A stretch of DNA of 59,177 bases from an uncultured Lachnospiraceae bacterium (GTDB lineage: Bacteria > Bacillota > Clostridia > Lachnospirales > Lachnospiraceae): NCBI GenBank assembly GCA_910587305.1, contig CAJUKV010000023.1, positions 1 through 59,177 of the forward strand, given 5' to 3'. Below, in pieces: positions 18,565 through 26,794 of the stretch; the first letter of the stretch is position 1; the number at the start of each line of letters is the position of its first letter. The notes beneath the pieces are model-generated. The model saw only the letters and a program-made list of their open reading frames with translations, was not told the DNA's origin and searched no databases. The translations under genes and the position numbers were made by a program.

Positions 18565-18596
18565 GCAATAACCGATTCACAAAACGTGTCGGCCTT
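18565..18596. repeat. Dispersed palindromic repeat (copy 2)
   Basis: GCAATAACCGATTC followed by ACAAAACGTGTCGGCCTTT lies directly after the terminator T-run. It matches the copy at 32953-32985, which also directly follows a terminator, and the trpE copy at 12017-12047. Confidence 0.55.
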
Positions 18597-18632
18597 TAAT
18601 AAGCCAGCCGCCAAAGACGGCCGCGTTTTGCT

Positions 18633-18806
18633 TTAGTTGTAATTGTCAATGCAAGGCTGGAACATATCCTTACTTACACCGCAAAGAGGGCATACCCAAT
18701 CTGCAGGAAGGTCTGCAAATGCGGTTCCGGGAGCGATTCCGTGCTCAGGATCTCCTTTTTCAGGATCATAGGTGTATCCACAGGGATTACAAAAATATTT
18801 CTGCAT
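18633..18806 (-). CDS. Rubredoxin
   Basis: Small iron-only electron carrier of 57 aa. The four iron ligands are Cys6, Cys9, Cys39 and Cys42 (CNPCG and CPLCG), with the usual YTYDPEKGDP and ADWVCP sequences. The ATG at 18806 has AAGGAGA 8 nt upstream; the longer frame adds a spurious MYMKGDTI. Last gene of the perR-rbr-rubredoxin unit, probably supplying electrons to rubrerythrin for peroxide reduction. Confidence 0.96.
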   Translation of the reverse strand: MQKYFCNPCGYTYDPEKGDPEHGIAPGTAFADLPADWVCPLCGVSKDMFQPCIDNYN

Positions 18807-18866
18807 GATAGTATCTCCTTTCATATACAAATATAAAATGAAGTTTTAAAAAAAGTATTTTTATTC

Positions 18867-19406
18867 TTAGCTAAAATATCTCTTAAGAAGTCCTTCAAAT
18901 GCTTTGCCATGTCTTGCCTCATCGCGGGCCATCTCATGAACGGTGTCATGGATCGCATCAAGGTTAGCAGCTTTTGCACGTTTTGCAAGATCGAATTTAC
19001 CAGCAGTAGCGCCATTTTCAGCGTCCACTCTCATTTCAAGGTTTTTCTTTGTGGAATCAGTAACAACTTCGCCTAAGAGCTCGGCAAATTTTGCTGCATG
19101 CTCAGCTTCTTCATAAGCAGCTTTTTCCCAGTATAAACCGATTTCAGGATAACCTTCTCTGTGTGCAACTCTTGCCATAGCAAGGTACATACCAACTTCC
19201 GTGCACTCGCCGTTAAAGTTTGCCCGCAGGTCAGCGAGAATATCTTCGCTAACGCCTTTAGCAACACCTACTACGTGTTCCGCAGCCCATACTTTTTCGC
19301 TATCCTGAGCCGTGAATTTTTCCGCAGGCGCATTACAAACAGGGCATTTCTCCGGTACGGAATCGCCTTCATAGACATAGCCGCATACTTGACATACGAA
19401 TTTCAT
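18867..19406 (-). CDS. rbr: Reverse rubrerythrin (NADH peroxidase type)
   Basis: Reduces hydrogen peroxide in anaerobes. It has 179 aa with an N-terminal rubredoxin domain (Cys5, Cys8, Cys21, Cys24), the order found in reverse rubrerythrins of clostridia. A four-helix ferritin-like diiron domain follows, with glutamate/histidine ligands in GECTEVGMYLAMA, YEEAEHAAKF and DEARHGKAF. ATG 19406 has AAAGGAG upstream. The gap to the perR stop is 5 bp, so the genes are co-transcribed. Confidence 0.96.
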   Translation of the reverse strand: MKFVCQVCGYVYEGDSVPEKCPVCNAPAEKFTAQDSEKVWAAEHVVGVAKGVSEDILADLRANFNGECTEVGMYLAMARVAHREGYPEIGLYWEKAAYEEAEHAAKFAELLGEVVTDSTKKNLEMRVDAENGATAGKFDLAKRAKAANLDAIHDTVHEMARDEARHGKAFEGLLKRYFS

Positions 19407-19411
19407 AATTT

Positions 19412-19819
19412 TTAGTTCTCCTTTTCTTTGCATAAAATTTTTTCGGTGCAATTACTACAGCGACCATAAAAATAGGTCATCTGTCCTTCAATTTTACCAT
19501 CAAAGTTCTCACGGGCTATAGCAGCCATCTGTTCTGTGACAGGCATGTCCAAATCAATTACATTTCCGCATTCTTTGCAGATGAAATGATAATGGGGCGA
19601 AGTATCATAATCAAAATGATCTACGCCATCACCTACTCGAACACGTGCAATTTCACCAATATCAGCAAGCAAGGTTAAATTTCGATATACGGTTCCAAGG
19701 CTGATGTTGGGAAAGAATTGACGGACATTTGTGTAAACCACATCCGCAGAGGGATGATCTTTTCTGGTAGCCAGAAATTCCTTAATAGATTCCCGCTGTT
19801 TACTGTGCTTTAGATTCAT
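19412..19819 (-). CDS. perR: Fur-family transcriptional repressor, PerR-like
   Basis: Metal-dependent peroxide sensor and repressor, 135 aa. The winged helix is at about 1-70. The regulatory metal site can be read as His22, His76, His78 and Asp91, and the structural zinc site as Cys81, Cys84, Cys121 and Cys124. These match the B. subtilis PerR pattern. It lies directly upstream of rbr and rubredoxin, with a Per-box-like sequence in its own promoter, which supports PerR over Fur or Zur. Autoregulation is likely. Confidence 0.92.
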   Translation of the reverse strand: MNLKHSKQRESIKEFLATRKDHPSADVVYTNVRQFFPNISLGTVYRNLTLLADIGEIARVRVGDGVDHFDYDTSPHYHFICKECGNVIDLDMPVTEQMAAIARENFDGKIEGQMTYFYGRCSNCTEKILCKEKEN

Positions 19820-19861
19820 ACGAGTTCCTCTCTGGTAAATATTAGTAACTATTACTGTTTT

Positions 19862-19889
19862 ATTATAATAATTTTCATATAGTTGTCAA
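19862..19889 (-). promoter_or_regulatory. perR operon promoter with Per-box-like operator
   Basis: On the minus strand, TTGACA (19889-19884), 16 bp, TATAAT (19867-19862). The 15-mer TTATAATAATTTTCA (19863-19877, plus strand) matches the Per box TTATAATnATTATAA at 12 of 14 positions and covers the -10 box. Confidence 0.8.
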
Positions 19890-20010
19890 TAACAATTTAT
19901 AAATTTTTTATAGATTCATTTATTCTTTAATAACCGGCCATATATTTGATGTGCTATAATCGGTATAAAAGGCAAAGGTGCTATTGATGACAGCAACATA
20001 AGTAGAGCTT

Positions 20011-20030
20011 GCAATATGCGGGGTATAAAA
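20011..20030 (+). promoter_or_regulatory. TATGC-GGGG leader element (copy 1), sensor kinase
   Basis: GCAATATGCGGGGTATAAAA precedes ATG 20031. It has GGGG, then 7 nt to the start codon. Upstream GCAA (19993-19996) and TTGC (20010-20013) can pair as a short stem. It is the weakest hairpin of the family. Confidence 0.55.
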
Positions 20031-21509
20031 ATGAAGTTTAAAACCAGACTTGTCATTACATTTCTGACAATTATCTTACTTCCCCTGGCGCTTGCCTGCA
20101 CAGCTTTTATTTGTATCGGAGGAGCTTTAATAAGGGGGCAGGAGGAGTATGGTCTTCGAAATAAAGATTACAATATGCTCATTGACCCTGCACAGGCTTC
20201 TAAACTCATGTCGGAAGAGATATTTCTGGAGGTTAAGGCGATATTAGACAAGGACCCTCTGGGAATTGAAAATTATGATATTTTGTATGGCATGAATGAA
20301 AAAATAGCCGATAAGTCTTCCTATATTATTGTGCGCAGAGAGGGCGAGTTGTTCTATACGGGAAACAAGCTGGCGGCGAAGCAGATTTTTTTGGCATTGC
20401 CGGATTTCCGGGAGGATAGTGCAAAGGAAAACGAAAAACAGAATATTTATCTGGATGATATGGAGAAGCTGGTAAGGCAGATGGACTTTTATTTTCAAAA
20501 TGGGGATGAAGGAAGCTTTTTTGTGATTACCAAAACCAATCCTATTATATCCAGGAAATTGTTTATCGATATGGCGATAGCCATTATGCTTATCCTGATT
20601 TTTACCAGTATGTTCTTAACTAATTGGATTAGCCGGGGAGTGTTTGCGCCGATTAATCAGCTGAATATCGCGATGCAAAATATTGCGGAGGGAAATTTGG
20701 AGTACAGGCTTCCTGATAAGGATGATGGGGAAATAGGGGAGCTTTACCGGAATTATGAAGATATGAGGCTTCGGCTTAAGGAGTCCACAGATGAAAAGAT
20801 TTTGGCGGAAAAGCAGAATAAAGAATTGGTCAGTAATATATCCCACGATCTGAAAACACCGATTACGGCTATTAAAGGTTATGTGGAAGGAATTATGGAT
20901 GGTGTGGCGGACACGCCGGAAAAAATGGATAAATATATCAGGACGATTTATAATAAAGCCAACGATATGGACAGGCTGATTAATGAGCTGACCGTATATT
21001 CGGGAATTGATTCTAACCGCATACCATATCATTTTCACAAGATAGACGTCTCCGAATATTTTGGCGATTGCATAGAAGAAGTGGGGCTTGACTTAGAGTC
21101 AAAGAATATTGAATTGAATTATTCCAATCTGGTTACGCCTGGGACGCTTATTATTGCGGATCCCGAGCAGCTGAAAAGAGTAATCAACAATATTATTGGG
21201 AATAGTGTCAAGTATATCGATAAGAAAAAAGGAGAGATTGATATCCGTATTCTGGATGAGCTGGATTCTATTCGGGTAGAAATAGAGGATAATGGGAAAG
21301 GCATTGCAGCCAAGGATTTACCCAAAATATTTGAGCGTTTTTACAGAACGGATACATCCAGAAATTCAGCCCAGGGAGGAAGCGGGATAGGTCTTTCTAT
21401 TGTAAAGAAAATTGTTGAGGATCACGGTGGATATATATGGGCTACCAGTAAGGAAAATGAAGGGACCTGTATGCATTTTGTAATCCGTAAATATCAGGAA
21501 ATAGTGTGA
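20031..21509 (+). CDS. Membrane sensor histidine kinase
   Basis: A 492-aa kinase. The first transmembrane helix is at about 8-28, an extracytoplasmic sensor region follows (about 30-180), and the second helix is at about 182-202. A HAMP linker, a HisKA domain with phospho-acceptor His272 (NISHDLKTPITAIKGY) and a HATPase domain with DNGKGI and GGSGIGLSIVKKI follow. I chose ATG 20031 because it lies 7 nt after GGGG; the ATG at 20016 has no signal. The partner regulator gene starts 178 bp downstream, across a structured repeat. Architecture is like VanS/PhoR-type kinases. The stimulus is unknown. Confidence 0.95.
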   Translation: MKFKTRLVITFLTIILLPLALACTAFICIGGALIRGQEEYGLRNKDYNMLIDPAQASKLMSEEIFLEVKAILDKDPLGIENYDILYGMNEKIADKSSYIIVRREGELFYTGNKLAAKQIFLALPDFREDSAKENEKQNIYLDDMEKLVRQMDFYFQNGDEGSFFVITKTNPIISRKLFIDMAIAIMLILIFTSMFLTNWISRGVFAPINQLNIAMQNIAEGNLEYRLPDKDDGEIGELYRNYEDMRLRLKESTDEKILAEKQNKELVSNISHDLKTPITAIKGYVEGIMDGVADTPEKMDKYIRTIYNKANDMDRLINELTVYSGIDSNRIPYHFHKIDVSEYFGDCIEEVGLDLESKNIELNYSNLVTPGTLIIADPEQLKRVINNIIGNSVKYIDKKKGEIDIRILDELDSIRVEIEDNGKGIAAKDLPKIFERFYRTDTSRNSAQGGSGIGLSIVKKIVEDHGGYIWATSKENEGTCMHFVIRKYQEIV

Positions 21510-21645
21510 AGAAAAGTTCTAAGGCGTCAAAAAACGCCGCCTAAGAACTTTTAAAGCCTGCAAAGCAAGCTATCTTCACACTTAGAAGAATACCTTGAAA
21601 AACAGGCATTCTTCATTCGGATTTGTGATTCCGCAAGGCGGAATC
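21503..21645. repeat. Structured intergenic repeat, family B copy 1
   Basis: This fills the kinase-regulator gap. The outer stem is AGTGTGAAGA / TCTTCACACT (21503-21512, 21573-21582), the inner stem AAGTTCT / AGAACTT, and the apical stem GGCGT / ACGCC. Hairpin 2 is GAAGAAT / ATTCTTC (21585-21614). Hairpin 3 is GATTCCGC-AAG-GCGGAATC (21627-21645). The outer stem includes the kinase stop codon. Hairpins 1 and 2 have the same layout at 50955-51039. Confidence 0.75.
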
Positions 21646-21687
21646 ATGGGGTTAGCATAAAAATAAAATTTCGAAAGAGAGGAAAAA

Positions 21688-22377
21688 ATGAGCAGAATTT
21701 TAATTATTGAGGACGAAGAAGCAATTGCGGATTTGGAAAAGGACTATCTTGAACTGAGCGGATTTGAGGTAAAAATTAAAAACGAGGGGGAAGAAGGACT
21801 CCAAACGGCTTTGTCCGAGGAATTTGACCTGATTGTACTTGACTTAATGCTGCCGGGAATGGACGGGTTTGAGATATGCAAACGCATCAGGGAGGAAAAG
21901 AATATTCCCATTATTATGGTCTCTGCCAAGAAAGATGACATTGATAAAATAAGAGGTTTAGGTCTTGGCGCCGACGACTATATGACCAAGCCCTTTAGCC
22001 CAAGCGAACTGGTTGCCAGAGTAAAAGCGCATATGGCAAGATATGACAGGCTGGTTGGTTCCACCCAGAAAAATAATGATATTATTGAAATCCGCGGTAT
22101 CCGTATAGATAAGACGGCAAGAAGGGTGATTGTTGATGGTGTGGAAAAGGCGTTTACCGGGAAAGAATTTGACCTTCTCACTTTTCTGGCGGAGCATCCG
22201 AACCATGTGTATACCAAGGAAGAATTGTTCAGGGAAATATGGGACATGGATTCTATTGGAGATATTGCAACTGTTACGGTGCATATTAAGAAAATTCGGG
22301 AAAAGATTGAATACGATTCTGCAAAGCCTCAATACATTGAAACAATCTGGGGAGTAGGGTATCGGTTTAAGGTTTAA
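21688..22377 (+). CDS. OmpR-family response regulator
   Basis: A 229-aa DNA-binding regulator paired with the upstream kinase. The receiver domain has acidic residues Glu8-Asp9-Glu10, phospho-acceptor Asp52 (LDLMLPGMDG) and Lys101 (MTKPF). A C-terminal winged helix (about 130-229) has the typical LLTFLAEHPNHVYTKEEL and VHIKKIREKIE and GVGYRFKV segments. The start has a GAGAGGA ribosome binding site. Target genes are not evident. Confidence 0.96.
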   Translation: MSRILIIEDEEAIADLEKDYLELSGFEVKIKNEGEEGLQTALSEEFDLIVLDLMLPGMDGFEICKRIREEKNIPIIMVSAKKDDIDKIRGLGLGADDYMTKPFSPSELVARVKAHMARYDRLVGSTQKNNDIIEIRGIRIDKTARRVIVDGVEKAFTGKEFDLLTFLAEHPNHVYTKEELFREIWDMDSIGDIATVTVHIKKIREKIEYDSAKPQYIETIWGVGYRFKV

Positions 22378-22423
22378 AAACATTAAGCGTTAAAAACAAT
22401 AAGCGTTGAAAGCTTGAAGCCTG

Positions 22424-23476
22424 TTATGTGCTTTCCGGTAAGTTCCAGAAATATTTGCAGGTTTCACAGATAATGACCAGGGATAAGGGGCCTTTGACAA
22501 TGCCCCAAACGCCAAATAAGTGAATACCGGCAAAAACCGCAAATAAAATGCCCACCGGCCAAACGCCTACACGCTCCCCAATCAGTTTGGGCTCTAAAAA
22601 TTCACGAATGAGAGCGCAGAGCGCATAGAGAAGAAAGCATAATACCGCCTGCCAGTAATTTCCGCTAATCAAACGGAATATTGCCAGAGGTACAAGCATA
22701 ATGCCGGTGCCAATAAAGGGAAGCATGTCCATAAAACCTGTGAGTATTCCATAAAGTATACCACTTTTCATTCCTGTGAAGGTGAGAGTAACTGCACATA
22801 TGGTACTAATAATGCATAAAATAATAAGCTGTGCTTTCATAAATGTTTTGACATAAAACAAGACTTTCCTGCCCACATCACGAACGCCCTGAAAATCTTT
22901 ATTTTCTTTCAGCTTTAGCAGGTATTTGTCGTAATCTTTCATGATAAGAAGTATGGCAATGATCATGACGGCAATAAAGCTGATAAAGCTTACAATGTTT
23001 TTCATATATCCTACGGATTTGCCCATAACCGCAGGTAAAACCTTGACTTCCAGATTTTCTGCAAAGACGTTCATTTGTTCAATAATAAAATTTTCAACCT
23101 GTGTGCCGTCTACGCCGAATTTTTGTTCTACCTTGCTACAGCAATCATCCAGTAAAAGGCACAGGTCTTTTTGGTAATCAGGTATACAGCCGGCGATTTT
23201 GCTGCTGTTGGCGATAAGGGAAGAAAAAATAAGCCAGAGAGATACGATAACCAGTGCGCAGAATGAAAATAAGATAAGTCCGGCCAGAATGGATTTGCGT
23301 ATTTTAAGTTTCCTGTGAAGCGATAATACCAGTGGATTTAAAAGTCCTGCTAATAGAAAAGCAAGGAGAAAGGGAGAGACGATAGGGCTTATATATTTCA
23401 TGACAAAATATACGGAAAGAATGACAATCGCCGCCGTTAAATACTTTTTCCCATTAGCTGTAAGATTAATTTTCAT
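22424..23476 (-). CDS. AI-2E family membrane permease
   Basis: A 350-aa polytopic membrane protein: several N-terminal hydrophobic helices, a soluble amphipathic middle portion (about 105-160) and a C-terminal block with FMDMLPFIGTGIMLVPLAI and LIGERVGVWPVGILFAVFAG, the hallmark of the AI-2E/UPF0118 family. Sporulating Firmicutes have a member called YtvI; whether this is that orthologue is unproven. ATG 23476 has GGAGAAGG upstream. The frame continues back to 23563 without a signal. Confidence 0.88.
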   Translation of the reverse strand: MKINLTANGKKYLTAAIVILSVYFVMKYISPIVSPFLLAFLLAGLLNPLVLSLHRKLKIRKSILAGLILFSFCALVIVSLWLIFSSLIANSSKIAGCIPDYQKDLCLLLDDCCSKVEQKFGVDGTQVENFIIEQMNVFAENLEVKVLPAVMGKSVGYMKNIVSFISFIAVMIIAILLIMKDYDKYLLKLKENKDFQGVRDVGRKVLFYVKTFMKAQLIILCIISTICAVTLTFTGMKSGILYGILTGFMDMLPFIGTGIMLVPLAIFRLISGNYWQAVLCFLLYALCALIREFLEPKLIGERVGVWPVGILFAVFAGIHLFGVWGIVKGPLSLVIICETCKYFWNLPEST

Positions 23477-23633
23477 AAAATAACCACACCTTCTCCATAA
23501 TATGCCTTTCATCCAATCCTTCATAATTACTAAATTTTCAATACGCTTTATGTATAAAAGCAAGTATGAATTTTTAGACTACCGGCGCTATTGGTAGTAT
23601 GGATAATTTTCAATAAAATATGACAATATGAAT

Positions 23634-24392
23634 TTAAATCCCGCTGGAAAAGAAAGGAAAAAATATTTCTCCCTCCGGCTGTTTTTCAAAAGTAATCTTT
23701 TCCCCTGATACAGGGTGGAATAAGGTAAGCTTATAGGCGCACAGCGCCACATTCCGGCAGCCGGTTCTTCGGCTGAGTTCTTTTGACAATTCGCCGCCAT
23801 ATTTCATATCTCCAAGAAGCGGCATACCCGCATGGGACATCTGGACCCTGATCTGATGATGACGGCCCGTTATCAGTCTGATATCAATGAGGGAGACTAC
23901 TCCTAATTTGTTAGATTTAGCAAAATTTACCAAATCCGAATTCTCATCTAAAGCAAGCATTGTTTTAATAAGTTCAAAATCCAAAACAGCTTTTTTGGCC
24001 TGAGGAAAATCTTCTTTTACAACCACAGACCGGTTTGTCTTTGGATTTTTGTAGAGGTAATCTGTCAATGTTCCCCGTTCTACCTCCGGTTTTCCGTAAA
24101 CCACCGCATAATAGAATTTTTGTATTTGTCCATTTGTAATTTGTCTGCCAAGCTCTGCGGATGCCTGCTTGGTTTTAGAAAAGACCAAAAGCCCGGAAAC
24201 AGGCTGATCCAGTCTGTGGACTAGTCCAAGATAGGACTCTTTTCTGCCTTTATATTCCGGCTTTCCTGCCAGATAGTTTTTCAGCTCGCTTACCATGTCC
24301 TGTTGGCCAACTCTGGCAGTCTGGGTAGCGATACCGGCCGGTTTATAAGCAATAATAATATGTTTATCTTCAAAAATAATATTTTTTTGCAC
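23634..24392 (-). CDS. RluA-family pseudouridine synthase
   Basis: Isomerises uridine to pseudouridine in rRNA or tRNA. The catalytic aspartate is Asp62 in HRLDQPVSGLLVF. The TGRHHQIRVQMSHAG and LGDMKYGG motifs follow. It has 252 aa and no N-terminal S4 domain, so it is a short RluA/RluC-type enzyme whose target site cannot be read from sequence. I chose the GTG at 24392 because AAGGAAGG lies 8 nt upstream; ATGs further out (24434, 24446, 24509) have no such signal. Confidence 0.9.
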   Translation of the reverse strand: MQKNIIFEDKHIIIAYKPAGIATQTARVGQQDMVSELKNYLAGKPEYKGRKESYLGLVHRLDQPVSGLLVFSKTKQASAELGRQITNGQIQKFYYAVVYGKPEVERGTLTDYLYKNPKTNRSVVVKEDFPQAKKAVLDFELIKTMLALDENSDLVNFAKSNKLGVVSLIDIRLITGRHHQIRVQMSHAGMPLLGDMKYGGELSKELSRRTGCRNVALCAYKLTLFHPVSGEKITFEKQPEGEIFFPFFSSGI

Positions 24393-24740
24393 GAAGGATT
24401 CCTTCCTTTTTATGGTGGGATTCAAACGATCCATAATAGTGTTCATGACGCCGGTATTCATTCTAAATAGCAAACGACATGAGAAATTCCGTTTACTATA
24501 TGATAGCACAGGAGGACATTTTCAGGCAATATTGTTAAAAATGCCATTTACCGTAGGCAGAACGTATGAAGTATCTATTCAGCCAGGTCTGCGCATTTAC
24601 TGCGCAGACCGTGAGAAAGCGTATATTATGCCAAGAGTGAATACAACAAAAGTAATGAGAAACTTTTGTATTTACAGTAAAATATTTTTCCTGCTATACT
24701 ATTTTTAATATGAAGTCGGAAGTAGCGGGAAGGTAGAATA
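24393..24740. other. Divergent intergenic region with two hairpins
   Basis: No gene is evident. It holds a perfect 10-bp hairpin GGTCTGCGCA / TGCGCAGACC (24586-24610) without a T-run, a second hairpin CAAAAGT / ACTTTTG (24647-24668), and a plausible promoter for the membrane-protein gene: TTTACA (24671-24676), 18 bp, TATACT (24695-24700). Confidence 0.55.
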
Positions 24741-26264
24741 TTGGCTAAGAAGGCAGGAAGTATATTTACAACTGCATATTTATTGCTGATTTTTGGAATA
24801 TATCCTTTTTATATGCATCAGGGATATGTGGACATTGCGAAGGCAAAATACCATTTTTTCATTTACAGTTCTCTTGCAGTTCTTATGATACTGGCAGGTT
24901 TAGGGGCAGTTTATGGAGGCCGGAGATTATACTGCCGCATCAGAGAAAGGGAACCATATCTAACCAATTGGGATAGAATATCCTTAATAGATATGCTTGT
25001 AATACTTTATGCCACCGAGATATTTATTTCTTATACATTTTCATATGATAAAAAGGAGGCGCTTTTCGGAACAGAGGGCTGGTATATGGGAGTGGCCCTT
25101 TTGCTTACTTTGTGCGCCCTGTATTTTGGCATATCCAGGCTTTGGAATGGAGGCAGGGCGGTTTGGCATACGGCAGTTTTGGCCTCAGGCGTTGTGTTCT
25201 TGCTTGGGATTTTGGATCGGTTTTCCATTTATTTGATTCCCCTAAAGATACGGGACTCCGCCTTTATTTCCACTTTGGGGAATATTAACTGGTTTTGCGG
25301 ATACCTTTCCATTGTAGCGCCGATTGGTATCAGTTTGTTTGTGATTGGAACAGGAAAGAAATGGATGTACGGAATTTATGCATTTATGGTGTTTGTGGCA
25401 GGATTTTGTCAGGGAGGAAGCAGCATTTTTCTTTTTTGGGCAGCATTGTTTTCCATTTTATTATGGATAGCCGTTAAAAAGAGGATGTGGATGGAAAATT
25501 ATTTTTTACTGCTTTCTCTTTGGGGATTTTCCGCACAGGCAATGGATATGCTGCGGTTGATAATACCCGAGGGGTATAATTATGACACGGACAGCCTGTG
25601 TGTGCGAGTATCGTCTTCCCCTTTCCCCTTGCTTATTGGCGTAGGGGCTTTAGGGGCATATGGATTGCTCCGAATAAGGAAAACAGGAAAATTAAGCGAA
25701 AAAATACAAAGTATTATTCACAGAATAATGGTTATGACGTTGGCGGCAGGTATTTTATGGTACTTAATGTTAGCCTTGTTAAATTGTGGACAGAGATTTT
25801 CGCCTTCTGACCGGTTAGAGTTGTTTTCATTTGGGAAAACCTGGGGAAATGGCCGGGGGGCAGCCATTGCAGGAAGCCTGGAAGCATACCGGCAGATGCC
25901 TCTTTCCCGAAAGCTTCTGGGGGCCGGTCCGGATTGCTTTTCCGCTTATATTTACTCTCTGGAAGAAGTGGCGGCAATGCTCCGGGATAATTTTGGAAGC
26001 AGCCGGCTAACGAATGCCCATAACGAATTGCTTACCTGTTTGATTAATACGGGCATTTTGGGAACATGCCTGTATGTTGGCATTTTTGTTGCTTTTGCAG
26101 GGAGCTGCATGAGGAAGGGGAAAGAAAATCCTGCGCTTTATCTGTTTGTAGTGTGTATAACGTGCTATTTCGTTCATAACATGATAAGCTTCGCCCAGGT
26201 ATTAAATTTCCCGTTTTTATTTCTTTTACTTGGGATGGGAGAAAATTTGAAGTTGACAAAATGA
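24741..26264 (+). CDS. O-antigen ligase-like polytopic membrane protein
   Basis: A 507-aa protein with about twelve hydrophobic segments. A large loop near residues 360-430 contains FGKTWGNGRG, LLGAGPDCF and NAHNELLTCLINTGILG. This arrangement is characteristic of the Wzy/O-antigen ligase (WaaL) superfamily, which polymerises or transfers polysaccharide outside the membrane. No glycan genes surround it, so it is an orphan and the substrate is unknown. It starts at TTG, 10 nt after GGGAAGG. The promoter for the proS leader overlaps its last codons. Confidence 0.83.
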   Translation: MAKKAGSIFTTAYLLLIFGIYPFYMHQGYVDIAKAKYHFFIYSSLAVLMILAGLGAVYGGRRLYCRIREREPYLTNWDRISLIDMLVILYATEIFISYTFSYDKKEALFGTEGWYMGVALLLTLCALYFGISRLWNGGRAVWHTAVLASGVVFLLGILDRFSIYLIPLKIRDSAFISTLGNINWFCGYLSIVAPIGISLFVIGTGKKWMYGIYAFMVFVAGFCQGGSSIFLFWAALFSILLWIAVKKRMWMENYFLLLSLWGFSAQAMDMLRLIIPEGYNYDTDSLCVRVSSSPFPLLIGVGALGAYGLLRIRKTGKLSEKIQSIIHRIMVMTLAAGILWYLMLALLNCGQRFSPSDRLELFSFGKTWGNGRGAAIAGSLEAYRQMPLSRKLLGAGPDCFSAYIYSLEEVAAMLRDNFGSSRLTNAHNELLTCLINTGILGTCLYVGIFVAFAGSCMRKGKENPALYLFVVCITCYFVHNMISFAQVLNFPFLFLLLGMGENLKLTK

Positions 26265-26281
26265 AATTTTTTGCCTACAAT
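26253..26281 (+). promoter_or_regulatory. Promoter of the proS T-box leader
   Basis: TTGACA (26253-26258), 17-bp spacer, TACAAT (26276-26281). The -35 overlaps the last codons of the upstream membrane-protein gene. Confidence 0.85.
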
Positions 26282-26287
26282 CATGTT

Positions 26288-26665
26288 ACAATCCGCATAA
26301 GGCGGAGTGCTAATCAAATGAAACGTAGCGTAGAAAAGGACTAGTACGGATAGGAACCTTCCAGAGAGAAAATCTCTTTGGTAAAGCTGAATTTCAGACG
26401 CCAAAGAAGCTGAAAGATTTTTAAGTGAAATATCCGGAACCTGCCTTGGAGCTCTGTGTGAACACGCCGAACATGTTAAATAATGGTATTGCAGGTTTGA
26501 CTGGTAATGCATATAAATAGATATGAAATAAGGAAAGCGTTTAAGCACAGCGTAGCACCGGCGTTAACGGTAAGAAAAGAGAATGTTTATAATGCATTAA
26601 GTAGGGTGGTACCGCCGGATTCCGGTCCCTTTGGGGTGGAGAGGTGTGCCACCCTTTCTATTATA
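26288..26665 (+). promoter_or_regulatory. T-box riboswitch (proline) controlling proS
   Basis: The leader includes a Stem I region with a likely specifier CCU (26440-26442), placed 18 nt before GTGAAC exactly as in the trp leader of this window. The T-box is AAGTAGGGTGGTACCGCCGG (26599-26618). A terminator hairpin GGGTGG / CCACCC follows (26634-26654), with TTTCTATT. The bulge UGGU matches the ACCA end expected of tRNA-Pro, while the trp T-box has UGGC. Uncharged tRNA-Pro should allow read-through. Confidence 0.92.
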
Positions 26666-26794
26666 GCTGCCCGGAATAAGCAGAGCCTTGTCAGTACAGC
26701 CCATGGACTGTGCAATTGCAAAGGCAGTTACGGTTATGTTAAACACATTTGTTTCTGTAATTTAAATCAAAGGCTGTACGGAAAAGAGGAGAAA

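Noticed and set aside
24586..24610. Perfect 10-bp hairpin as a terminator for the pseudouridine synthase or upstream genes
   Set aside because: No T-run on either strand, and it lies between divergent genes.
26507..26794. N-terminal extension of ProS
   Set aside because: The frame runs through the T-box leader and terminator. ATG 26795 has a good ribosome binding site and the normal ProS N-terminus.
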